Shown: one piece after another, positions 33,543 to 41,413 of the stretch
Layout of the letters: every line of letters starts with the position of its first letter
How positions within the stretch are numbered: position 1 is the stretch's first letter
Source: Acidipropionibacterium timonense
Lineage (GTDB): Bacteria; Actinomycetota; Actinomycetes; Propionibacteriales; Propionibacteriaceae
Reading direction: 5' to 3'
Assembly (NCBI RefSeq): GCF_900605005.1
Contig: NZ_LR027558.1
Coordinates: forward strand, 1,075,408-1,139,407
DNA: 64,000 bases
Position numbers and translations under genes: made by a program
The notes under the pieces: model-generated
What the model saw: the letters and a program-made list of their open reading frames with translations, nothing else
What the model was told of the DNA's origin: nothing
Database searches by the model: none

Positions 33543-34490
33543 ATGGCCATCACCGACACGGTGACCCTGCAGAACGCGAGTTGGTGCGAGGCCACCCGGC
33601 TGCACGATGCGGAGGTGGACCTGCCCCACGTCTTCCTTGCTGCGCTGGCGCTCGGTGGGCCCGGTGCTGAGATCCTCGCGCGGGAGGGCGTGACCCTTGC
33701 GGCTGCCCGCCAGGCCCTGCATAAGGAGCGCGCGGCCCGACTCCGTGATGCCGGGCTTCGGCCGGACGTCGCCAAGAGCGGGCCGGCGTCTCGTCCCAAT
33801 GCGCAGCTGCACCGCCGTGCGGCGGGTCATGTGCCGGCCACGGAGCGTGCCGCGAGCGTCATGGAGGAGCACCCCGACCTTGGCGGGATGCGACTGCTCC
33901 GAGCGCTGGTCACCGATCCCACCAGCGAGGTCCAGGCCATGCTGACGCGGTGCGGGTTGGCTCCGGCCCGTGCCAGGGAGCTGTTGCATTCGACCGGCGG
34001 CCCGGTCGCCTCGCCGCGACGCGACACCTTCCCCGCTCCTGTGGCGATCGGAGGGGCTCCGCTCCCGGGTGTCTCCTACGGCTTCTTCGTGAGCGCGCCG
34101 GCGGCCGCGGTGGTGACGGCCGCCACCGATCCGGAGAAGGTGACGCAGTGGTTGCCGCTGGGTGAGGTCGGGCACATGGAGGTGACCGACCAGTGGGTCG
34201 TCTCCTCGGTCAACCGACGTACCGTCACGGCCCAGGTGCACCGGGGCGACGATGGCAGGACCGTGGTGTGGAACGAGTCGTGGGATGGCCGCCCCGGAGG
34301 CTGGATCAGCCTGCACGCCGAGGATTGCCCGGGCGGGAGCCGCGTCACGCTGACCAGGACCCTGCGCACCAGCGGCCTCCTCGGCAAGCTGGCCGGTGAC
34401 CTCGGCCAGCGATTCCAGACCTGGACCGTTCGCCACGCAGCGCAGAACCTGGCGTTCGTCTGCGCCGATGTGCCCGGCCGGGTCGAGTGA
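33543..34490 (+). CDS. Clp N-terminal-domain protein fused to an SRPBCC (START-like) domain
   Basis: 315 residues. The first 150 form two Clp N-terminal repeats (ASWCEATRLHDAEVDLPHVF, GPGAEILAREGVTLAAARQAL; then ATERAASVMEEHPDLGGMRLLRALV), the adaptor/substrate-binding module of ClpA/ClpC, here without any AAA+ ATPase. The rest (about 175-310) resembles an SRPBCC/polyketide-cyclase ligand-binding domain (VTAATDPEKVTQWLPLGEVG). GAGGAG lies before the ATG. It could be a ligand-gated adaptor to a Clp protease acting on the upstream HTH protein; this is inference from domains and cassette structure. Confidence 0.8.
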   Translation: MAITDTVTLQNASWCEATRLHDAEVDLPHVFLAALALGGPGAEILAREGVTLAAARQALHKERAARLRDAGLRPDVAKSGPASRPNAQLHRRAAGHVPATERAASVMEEHPDLGGMRLLRALVTDPTSEVQAMLTRCGLAPARARELLHSTGGPVASPRRDTFPAPVAIGGAPLPGVSYGFFVSAPAAAVVTAATDPEKVTQWLPLGEVGHMEVTDQWVVSSVNRRTVTAQVHRGDDGRTVVWNESWDGRPGGWISLHAEDCPGGSRVTLTRTLRTSGLLGKLAGDLGQRFQTWTVRHAAQNLAFVCADVPGRVE

Positions 34491-34595
34491 TCCGGTCGGA
34501 CCTCACCATGGCTTTGCGGGGCCGCCAAGGAACCCTCGACAGGCGCTCGGTACGGCGGTGGGGACGGGAGCACCTGCCGCTGTCATGATCGGACA

Positions 34596-35549
34596 GTGAC
34601 CTCAACATTCCTCGCAGGGACACGCCTGCGCCTGGCCGACACGCCGGTGTCCGTCCGTCACGTGGTGACCGACTGGGTCGGCGGAGCCATCACCCATGTG
34701 CGGGACTGCCAAGGCGGCATGTCCCAGGGTGTCGCGAGCGTCGTGACCGGCCCGCGCCGGACGATCTTCGTGAAGGCCATCAGCGACACCATGAACTCCT
34801 ACGCCGCTGATGCCATGCACCATGAAGCCGAGGCACTACGGCGCTTGCCCCGGCATCCGTCGATCCCGGCCCTCGTGCACAGCCGCACCCTCACCGACGC
34901 CTCCGACGATTGGGTCGTGCTCGCACAGGAGCCCGCGGCCGGATCGACACCCCAACCATGGACCACAGCGAGCATCGACCATGCGTTGGCCGCTTGGCAG
35001 GACCTCGCCCGCGCACTAGCCAGGCTCGACACAGCACTGTGGACGCCAACCGACGCCTCAGGCTTCCTGTCACGATGGGACGTCATCGCCGCATCACCGG
35101 ATGACCCTTGGTCCGCCAAGGCAGTTGCTTGGCAGCATCGGTGTGGTGTGCTCGCGCGATCCGTCCTCGATGGTCGACTTGTGGTCTCCCATGTCGATCT
35201 GCGTGCCGACAACATCCTCATCGACGACAGTGCCGTCAGTTTCGTGGACTGGGCCCACTCATCACTCGCCGCACCATGGCTTGATCCTCTGCTGCTGGTC
35301 CTCGACGTCGCGGGCTCCGGTGCAGACCTGCACCTTGAGGGGACCGTCGATGTGCAACACCTCTGGGCCACTCACCCCACGACGAGGCACCTTCCTCCCG
35401 AGATGCTGTCGACTGGCGCGGCAGCACTCGCCGGCGGCCTGCACGTCGCCGCGGCCCGGACCATGACGGAACTGCCTCACCGCAACACCTGGGCCACCGC
35501 GATGGCCAACAATCTGATCCGATTCGCCGAAGCGACCGATATCCATTGA
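34596..35549 (+). CDS. Aminoglycoside phosphotransferase (APH) family kinase-like protein
   Basis: 317 residues of the APH/choline kinase fold. The catalytic loop is HVDLRADNIL (His-x-Asp-x4-Asn) and the metal-binding Asp is in VSFVDWAHSS. MSQGVASVV replaces the usual glycine-rich loop. The N-terminal lobe carries FVKAISDTMNSYAADAM with the likely ATP-binding Lys. The substrate is unknown: family members phosphorylate antibiotics, sugars or amino-alcohols, so a resistance function is not established. CATGAT 6 bases before the GTG at 34596 may be the -10 of a leaderless message. Confidence 0.85.
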   Translation: MTSTFLAGTRLRLADTPVSVRHVVTDWVGGAITHVRDCQGGMSQGVASVVTGPRRTIFVKAISDTMNSYAADAMHHEAEALRRLPRHPSIPALVHSRTLTDASDDWVVLAQEPAAGSTPQPWTTASIDHALAAWQDLARALARLDTALWTPTDASGFLSRWDVIAASPDDPWSAKAVAWQHRCGVLARSVLDGRLVVSHVDLRADNILIDDSAVSFVDWAHSSLAAPWLDPLLLVLDVAGSGADLHLEGTVDVQHLWATHPTTRHLPPEMLSTGAAALAGGLHVAAARTMTELPHRNTWATAMANNLIRFAEATDIH

Positions 35550-35572
35550 CGACACAACGGTGCCGTGAGGCG

Positions 35573-36265
35573 TCACCGGTGGCGGGTGATCATGTAGCCG
35601 TCGTTGAGCTCTTCGACGTCGAAGGCGCTGGTGGCGCAGCACTCGAGAGCGGTTTGGGCGGTGGTGAGTGGCCAGCTTCTGCAATGGGCGATGTCCTCGA
35701 GGACGAGGCATTTGCCGTCGAAGACACGGAAGGTGTTGGTGAAGCTCACCGTACCGTCGCCGACGGGTCGCTGGGAGAACCAACGCTCATATCTCAGCTC
35801 GCCGAGCTGTCGTGTCTGGAGCAACTGGTCCGGCTCGTCTGTGGGCGGGTCCGGCGCCGAGCCATCCTCGAAGACCACGCCGCTGCCCACCGTGACGTGT
35901 CGGGCGAACAAGCGCCACGCCTCGGCACGTTGGTCGGGTGACAGGAAGTAGAGGAACCCGGTGGCCACCACTCCGCCCAAAGGGCCCTGGATCGGGGTGC
36001 GATCCAGGATGGTCGGCCACACGGTGACGCGCTCGCCGAGCCCAGGGGTCGTGACGACTTGGTGCATGAGGACCGTGCGCATCTGAGGGTCGGGCTCGAC
36101 GGCGATGATCCGGCTGGTGGGGAGGCTCTCGGCGAGTGTCACGACGCCATCACCCGTTCCAGAACCGCAGTCGAGAAGTGGCAAGGTCGCGTCGAACCGC
36201 GCTCGGGCCCAATCGATCCTTCGCTGCATCGAGCCGAACAGCGATCCGAATTCAGGCCACGGCAT
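35573..36265 (-). CDS. Class I SAM-dependent methyltransferase
   Basis: 230 residues. The SAM-binding motif I reads LPLLDCGSGTGDGVVTLAESLP, with the acidic residue for the ribose in IIAVEPDPQM. GPLGGVVATGFLYFLSPDQR fits motif III and the following helix. The methyl acceptor is unknown. The ATG at 36265 is used because the region upstream has no family character; a CAGTAT box lies 6 bases before it. Convergent with the phosphotransferase gene, 23 bp apart. Confidence 0.82.
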   Translation of the reverse strand: MPWPEFGSLFGSMQRRIDWARARFDATLPLLDCGSGTGDGVVTLAESLPTSRIIAVEPDPQMRTVLMHQVVTTPGLGERVTVWPTILDRTPIQGPLGGVVATGFLYFLSPDQRAEAWRLFARHVTVGSGVVFEDGSAPDPPTDEPDQLLQTRQLGELRYERWFSQRPVGDGTVSFTNTFRVFDGKCLVLEDIAHCRSWPLTTAQTALECCATSAFDVEELNDGYMITRHR

Positions 36266-36416
36266 GCGCCGATACTGGCACACCGCCGCGCGATGATTTG
36301 GCTCAACGCGCACCCGTGCCGCGAGAAGGGGATCCAGTCGAGCTCGGCGATCAGTAGCCCTCAGGGCGTCTCGGTGTCGGCGGTGCAGACACCGAGACAC
36401 CCTTCAGGCATTCAGG

Positions 36417-36674
36417 TCAACGCCCCGCCCCCGCGTACTTCGCATGGGCGGCCTGACGACTGACGCCCAGGGCAGCGCCGATGGTCTCCCACGTCTGTCC
36501 CTTGGCGCGGGCACGGCACACCGCCTCTGTCAGGGCATCGTCGGCTGCTGCCAAGGCGCGCCGAGCGGCCATGATCGCGTCGAACGCGTCACCGTCGATC
36601 TCGGCGACGACGTCCGGACCGGCGCCCTCATGGGCATTCTCGAACCGGTCGGCGTCCAGGTCATTGATGTGCAT
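36417..36674 (-). CDS. Small HTH protein, probable antitoxin
   Basis: About 85 residues: an acidic N-terminal half (DLDADRFENAHEGAG, VVAEIDGDAFDAIMAARRAL) and a C-terminal HTH (GQTWETIGAALGVSRQAAHAKY). Four start codons stand in a row (GTG-ATG-ATG-ATG); AGAGAAGG ends 8 bases before the last, which is chosen. It lies 15 bp downstream of the small gene at 36690, typical of a toxin-antitoxin pair with the DNA-binding antitoxin second. The HTH is closely similar in pattern to that of the gene at 33294. Confidence 0.7.
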   Translation of the reverse strand: MHINDLDADRFENAHEGAGPDVVAEIDGDAFDAIMAARRALAAADDALTEAVCRARAKGQTWETIGAALGVSRQAAHAKYAGAGR

Positions 36675-36689
36675 CATCATCACCTTCTC

Positions 36690-36905
36690 TCAGGGCCAGT
36701 ACTTGGGGCGGGCGGGCATGGCATGGACGACGGCGCCGGAGCGGCCAAGACCAATCTCCAGCATGGTGAGGTTTTCGGCGGGGCCGATCACCATGACCAT
36801 CTCGTCCTCGGTCAGGAGGGTCTTGACCCGGTTGCGCAGCGCATGACGAATGTCCTGCTCACGGACGCCATGTCGGTAGGTGCTGTGCCAGACCTCGACC
36901 TCCAT
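36690..36905 (-). CDS. Small RelE/BrnT-like protein, probable toxin
   Basis: 71 residues: MEVEVWHSTYRHGVREQDIRHALRNRV-continued by LLTEDEMVMVIGPAENLTMLEIGL, ending VVHAMPARPKYWP. The short basic alpha+beta pattern with a terminal H-A-M-x-x-RPKY is typical of small actinobacterial proteins often annotated as toxins next to an HTH partner. No catalytic proof is visible. Upstream, TTGACA (36941-36936, minus strand) sits in a GACAC...GTGTC dyad that could be the pair's operator. Confidence 0.6.
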   Translation of the reverse strand: MEVEVWHSTYRHGVREQDIRHALRNRVKTLLTEDEMVMVIGPAENLTMLEIGLGRSGAVVHAMPARPKYWP

Positions 36906-36920
36906 GCTGTCAAGGATTCC

Positions 36921-36941
36921 AGACACGCCGGAGTGTGTCAA
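36921..36941 (-). promoter_or_regulatory. Dyad GACAC-N8-GTGTC with TTGACA upstream of the toxin-antitoxin-like pair
   Basis: Reading the minus strand, TTGACA overlaps GACACACTCCGGCGTGTC, an interrupted palindrome ending about 18 bases before the ATG at 36905. This fits autoregulation by the HTH partner. No clear -10 was recognised. Confidence 0.45.
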
Positions 36942-36980
36942 GAAAACCAGACGGGTGCCCCTCGACCGGCGACCGGCGGC

Positions 36981-38081
36981 TCATCCTTCGGAGGTCGTCC
37001 ACCCCTCCGGAAGCATCTCCATCGGTGTGACCGTGCTGTGCACCTCGACCGTCTCCTTCTCGCGGGCAGCCGATTCGATGGCGAGCACGACTTCGAGCAC
37101 GTGCATCGCCAGTCGTCCGTCAGCCCGATGCGGCGTCCCGGAGCGAATGGACCTGGCCATGTCGACGACTCCTGAACCGCGTCCGTCCCCGCCGGTAATG
37201 CCCGGCGCGATGGCCTCGCCTTCGCCGCTCACCGTGTGGACGATGGTGTCTCCGTCGAAGCGGTTGGGATCAGGGAAGACGAGGGCGCCGTCGGTGCCAC
37301 CGATCTCGAGCCGAGCGCGCTCGATGGGTACGTCGAACGACATGATGACAGTGGCCATCGCGCCCTGGGTGAACTCGAGGATCGCGCTGACATGGGTGTC
37401 GACCTCGACCGGGAACCTCTCCCCCGCGCGCGGTCCGGCGACGACGACGCGGCTGTCGTGAGTGCGCAGCCCGCGCGCCGTCACCCGGGCCACCGGCCCC
37501 AACGCCTGGACCAGGGCCGTGACGTAGTAGGGCCCGACGTCCAACACCGGACCAGCGCCGTGGGCGAAGAGAAAGGCCGGATTGGGGTGCCACAGGTCCG
37601 GTCCCCCGTACTGCAGACACGCGACTGCGCTTGTCGGGGTGCCGATGCGTCCGGCTCGCAACTGGCCGAGGGCGGTCTGCAATCCCTTGCCGAGGATGGT
37701 GTCCGGTGCGCACCCCAGCCGCACCCCGACGCGATCGGCCAGGGCGAGCAGCTCCTGCGCCTCGGTCAACGTCACCCCGAGCGGCTTCTCTGACCACACG
37801 TGACGCCCGCCCTCGAGAAGTCGCCTCGTCGTCTCGGCGTGGGCCTGCGGTGTCGTGAGGTTGACGACGAGCTCGACGCTGTCATCGGCGAGCATGGCGT
37901 CGAGGCTCCCCCACCGAGGCACGCCGTACCTCGCGGCGCACTGGGCCGCGGCGTCCGGCCGCCGCGCGGCGATGAACCGCACCTCGACGTCGGGCGCGGC
38001 CCCAAGAGTCTCGAGATACTGGCCGCTGATGTTCCCGGGCCCGAGGATGCCGACGCCGAGTCGGTGGTCTGCTGAACGCAT
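36981..38081 (-). CDS. Gfo/Idh/MocA family oxidoreductase
   Basis: 366 residues. The Rossmann start reads LGVGILGPGNISGQYLETL, and HVWSEKPLGVTLTEAQELLALA contains the E-K-P motif whose Lys is catalytic in the family. GPVLDVGPYYVTALVQALGPV belongs to the C-terminal alpha+beta domain. It is NAD(P)-dependent and acts on sugars or cyclitols; the substrate is not deducible. GGAGG lies just before the ATG at 38081. The frame extends far upstream without coding character. It stands alone between the toxin-antitoxin-like pair and a divergent membrane protein gene. Confidence 0.9.
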   Translation of the reverse strand: MRSADHRLGVGILGPGNISGQYLETLGAAPDVEVRFIAARRPDAAAQCAARYGVPRWGSLDAMLADDSVELVVNLTTPQAHAETTRRLLEGGRHVWSEKPLGVTLTEAQELLALADRVGVRLGCAPDTILGKGLQTALGQLRAGRIGTPTSAVACLQYGGPDLWHPNPAFLFAHGAGPVLDVGPYYVTALVQALGPVARVTARGLRTHDSRVVVAGPRAGERFPVEVDTHVSAILEFTQGAMATVIMSFDVPIERARLEIGGTDGALVFPDPNRFDGDTIVHTVSGEGEAIAPGITGGDGRGSGVVDMARSIRSGTPHRADGRLAMHVLEVVLAIESAAREKETVEVHSTVTPMEMLPEGWTTSEG

Positions 38082-38228
38082 CGTGGCCTCCGCGGGTCCG
38101 TGGGCCACGATGGTCCGGCGGCCCGTGCGGCCCACGCTACTCGGCTGCTCCTCGTGCCGACGGGGCACGGTGGGGCATGTCAGAGCCCCGCATCCCGGAC
38201 GCGGCCACCATACCCACCAGGGGTATCC

Positions 38229-39308
38229 TTGAGACGTGCGTCGCGACACCAATCCCCCAGCCCCCAGGACGACGCTGCCGCCCGCCGGTCCGCCGTGGTT
38301 CTCCTCATGGGCATCGGCGTCACTGCCACCCTGGTCGACGCCTTCTGGCACCAGCGCATCCTGGCCGGCGTCCTCCTCGTGGCGGCGTGGCTCGTGCTCC
38401 TCGGCCTGGTGACGGCGTTCACCGTGCGCTGTGTCCGGTCGCGCGAGGCGTTCCTGTCGACCGTGCGGCACATCGACGAGGTGCCGATGTGGGGAACGGT
38501 CGCGATGGCCATGCTCACCGTCGGCTCGGCGACGTCCGGGGTCCTCCCGTCGCTGTGGCCGACCCTGTCCGACGCCGCCTGGCGCATCGACCTCGTCCTC
38601 TGGCTGCTCGGCACGCTCATCGGCCTGGTGAGCACGGTGACGTTCACCCTCCGGCTGCTCGGGCGGGCATGCGGGCGGCCGGTCATGGTGTGGGGGCTGG
38701 CGGTCGTCTCGCCCATGGTGTCCTCGACGTCGGGCGCCCTCCTTGTCGGACACGTGCCGGTGGGCTGGCGCGTGCGGCTGCTCACGGCGTCGGCGGCGTG
38801 CTTCTGCACGGCGTTGTTCATGGGGTGGGCGGTCTTCACCGGCGCGTGCCACCATGCGTGGCGGGTGGAGCCACTCCCCCTCGCCGTGACCTGCACCGCG
38901 TGGATCCCGGTCGCGCTCGTCGGACAGTCGGTCGCTGCCATCCAGGCGATCGGCGGCCAGCTGCGGGCGATGTTGAGCCCGGTCTTCAGCGCGCAGGTGC
39001 CGCTCGTCGTCAACACCTTCAGCTGGATCGTTCTGGCCTGTGGCGTGCCGCTGGTCGTCTGGGTGGTCGTCGTCACCGTGCGCGCTTTCGCCGGGCACAT
39101 GCCGTTCAACCCGAGCTGGTGGGCCCTCACCTTCCCCATGGGCAGCATGGCCCTGGGGCACCGGCTCCTCGCGGTAGGCGCTCACTCCCCGGCCGTCGAC
39201 GTCCTCGGGCAGGTGTGGACGGCGGCGCTGTGCCTGGCGGTGGTGGTGCGCGCGGGGGCGACTGGCGTCGCAGTGATTCAGCGACCGGCATGGGCGCACG
39301 CCGAGTAG
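38229..39308 (+). CDS. TDT/SLAC1-type membrane protein (TehA-like)
   Basis: About 359 residues with ten hydrophobic helices and few charged loops, as in the tellurite-resistance/dicarboxylate transporter (TDT) family. Segments such as LPLAVTCTAWIPVALVGQSVAAIQAIGG and FNPSWWALTFPMGSMALGHRLLA match its C-terminal signature (WWxxxFP). The start is uncertain: TTG at 38229 follows AGGGG by 7 bases, GTG 38295 and ATG 38310 are later options. The transported anion is unknown. Confidence 0.72.
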   Translation: MRRASRHQSPSPQDDAAARRSAVVLLMGIGVTATLVDAFWHQRILAGVLLVAAWLVLLGLVTAFTVRCVRSREAFLSTVRHIDEVPMWGTVAMAMLTVGSATSGVLPSLWPTLSDAAWRIDLVLWLLGTLIGLVSTVTFTLRLLGRACGRPVMVWGLAVVSPMVSSTSGALLVGHVPVGWRVRLLTASAACFCTALFMGWAVFTGACHHAWRVEPLPLAVTCTAWIPVALVGQSVAAIQAIGGQLRAMLSPVFSAQVPLVVNTFSWIVLACGVPLVVWVVVVTVRAFAGHMPFNPSWWALTFPMGSMALGHRLLAVGAHSPAVDVLGQVWTAALCLAVVVRAGATGVAVIQRPAWAHAE

Positions 39309-39417
39309 CGAGGTTGTGCCGTCGGCAGCCCGCCACATGATTGTCGACGACTGACGCCCGGAACACCTGTTCGACGCTCGCTTCCCATGCGTCTGCCGAC
39401 CGGGCATCGACGCCCAC

Positions 39418-39423
39418 TAAGCT
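39418..39423 (+). promoter_or_regulatory. -10 box TAAGCT of the hsd operon
   Basis: TAAGCT lies 31 bases before the hsdM ATG, leaving a short leader that carries the ribosome site GAAGGGA. Confidence 0.4.
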
Positions 39424-39454
39424 GCCGATGACCGGCTCGCAGTGAAGGGATCTC

Positions 39455-41413
39455 ATGGCTCCGCAGGGTTTTCAGGACAAGGTCGCGTTCGTGTGGAAGG
39501 TCGCCGACGTGCTGCGCGGCACCTTCAAGCAGCACGAGTACGGCTCGGTCATGCTGCCGTTCCTCGTCCTGCGCCGGATGGACGCCGTCCTCGAGCCGAC
39601 GAAGGCCGACGTCGTGGAGTTCGCCAAGGGCCTGGTCGAGATCAGCGGCGGCATGGATCGCATCCTCAGGAACAAGGCTGGGCAGCGCTTCTACAACACC
39701 TCGCCGTTCACCTTCACTTCGTTGCTGAGCGACGACAAGCACCTGGCCGACAATCTCACCCAGTACATCGCCGGCCTGTCCAGTGACGCCGCCACCGTCA
39801 TGGACGCCTACAACGTCGACGACAAGATCGCCCGACTCGACCATGCCGGCATCCTCTATCAGGTCGTCGCCGCCTTCGCCGACCTCGACTTGCGGCCTTC
39901 GGTCGTCTCCAATGAGGCGATGGGCTACATCTTCGAGGAACTCCTGCGGAGGTTCTCCGAGATGAGCAACGAGACCGCCGGCGAGCACTACACGCCGCGC
40001 GAGGTCATTCGGCTCGTCGCAGACCTTCTCATCAAGGGGCAGGCCGGACGCGACCTGGTCGAGAATCAGATGCCGGTGCGCACCATCTATGATCCGGCGG
40101 CTGGAACCGGCGGAATGCTCATGGTGACGATGGATCGGATCAAGGAGCTCAATCCGAACGCCATCGTCAAGGTGTACGGGCAGGAAATCAATGACGAGAC
40201 GTGGGCCATCGCCCAGTCCGACCTCATGATGCAGGACATCCCACCGGAGCAGATGCGCAACGGCAACACGCTGACCAGCGATGCGTTTCCCGCCGACAAG
40301 TTCGACTTCATCCTCGCCAATCCGCCGTACGGCGTGGACTGGAAGGCATACGCGCAACCCATCAAGGACGAGGCCGAGCGGCTCGGTATGAACGGACGCT
40401 TCGGGGCTGGACTCCCCCGCGTCTCCGATGGCTCCTTCCTCTTCCTTCAGCACATGCTCAGCCATATGAAGCCAGTGACGCCGTCCAGCCCAACGGGCTC
40501 CCGGGTGGGCATTGTCCTGTCGGGTTCTCCCCTTTTCAGCGGTGCCGCCGGATCAGGAGAGAGCGAGATCCGACGGTGGATTCTTGAGAACGACTGGCTT
40601 GAAGGCATCGTTGCGCTACCCGATCAGATGTTCTACAACACCGGAATCTCGACCTATGTGTGGATTCTGACCAACGCAAAGTCCGAGGCCGAACGAGGCC
40701 TCGTCAAGCTCATCGACGCCCGCGACATGGGCACGAAGATGCGCAAGAGCCTGGGCGACAAGCGCAAGGAACTCACCGACGACGCCATTGACGAGATTGT
40801 CCGGCTCTTCGGCGGGGCTCGGGATGAGTTCGCCGATGACAAGCGGGTCAAGGTGTTGCCGCGGGAGGCGTTCGGATTCCAGCGGGTCACCGTCGAGAGG
40901 CCGCTCCACCTGCGGTGGGAGGTCACGGCGGACGCCGTCCAGGGCGAGGACTTCGCACCCTACGCCGAGCTGGTCGGCAGGAAGTTCGAGACGGAGAAGG
41001 AACTCATGGCCGAGGTGTCAGGACTCTCCCCCGCCAAGCGCAGGAAGTTCGCCGCGGCCTGTGCGGTGACCGACCCCAGCGCGCCTGTGGTCCTCAAGAA
41101 GGGCAGGCCCGAGCCGGATTCGGACCTGCGAGACCAGGAGAACATCCCGCTGCCCGAGGGGTGGTTCGATCTGGACGACGCCGAACGCGAGCGAGTGCTC
41201 ATAGACGCCGCCGAGGCACACCTGCGCGACGAGATTCGCCCCTATGTCCCGGACGCGTGGATCGACCACAGCAAGACGAAATTGGGGTTCGAGATCCCGT
41301 TCACTCGCCAGTTCTACGTCTACGAACCGCCGAGGCCGGTCGAGGAGATCGCCGCGGAGATCAAGGAGCTCGAGGCGCAGATTCAGGAGTGGATGAAGGG
41401 GCTGGGACTATGA
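39455..41413 (+). CDS. hsdM: Type I restriction-modification system, methyltransferase subunit
   Basis: 652 residues. N-terminal HsdM helical domain (FVWKVADVLRGTFKQHEYG), then the adenine-methylase core with SAM motif DPAAGTGGMLM and catalytic NPPYGVDW. C-terminal residues from about 480 (GEDFAPYAELVGRKF... to IQEWMKGLGL) extend beyond the minimal 500-residue HsdM and end in a helix that probably docks with HsdS. Modifies adenines in the host's recognition sites together with HsdS. The ATG has GAAGGGA before it; the end overlaps hsdS by 4 bp. Confidence 0.95.
   Translation: MAPQGFQDKVAFVWKVADVLRGTFKQHEYGSVMLPFLVLRRMDAVLEPTKADVVEFAKGLVEISGGMDRILRNKAGQRFYNTSPFTFTSLLSDDKHLADNLTQYIAGLSSDAATVMDAYNVDDKIARLDHAGILYQVVAAFADLDLRPSVVSNEAMGYIFEELLRRFSEMSNETAGEHYTPREVIRLVADLLIKGQAGRDLVENQMPVRTIYDPAAGTGGMLMVTMDRIKELNPNAIVKVYGQEINDETWAIAQSDLMMQDIPPEQMRNGNTLTSDAFPADKFDFILANPPYGVDWKAYAQPIKDEAERLGMNGRFGAGLPRVSDGSFLFLQHMLSHMKPVTPSSPTGSRVGIVLSGSPLFSGAAGSGESEIRRWILENDWLEGIVALPDQMFYNTGISTYVWILTNAKSEAERGLVKLIDARDMGTKMRKSLGDKRKELTDDAIDEIVRLFGGARDEFADDKRVKVLPREAFGFQRVTVERPLHLRWEVTADAVQGEDFAPYAELVGRKFETEKELMAEVSGLSPAKRRKFAAACAVTDPSAPVVLKKGRPEPDSDLRDQENIPLPEGWFDLDDAERERVLIDAAEAHLRDEIRPYVPDAWIDHSKTKLGFEIPFTRQFYVYEPPRPVEEIAAEIKELEAQIQEWMKGLGL

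Noticed and set aside
35546-35941. Plus-strand frame opposite the methyltransferase gene
   Set aside because: The minus strand shows a full SAM-binding motif; the plus frame has no family character.
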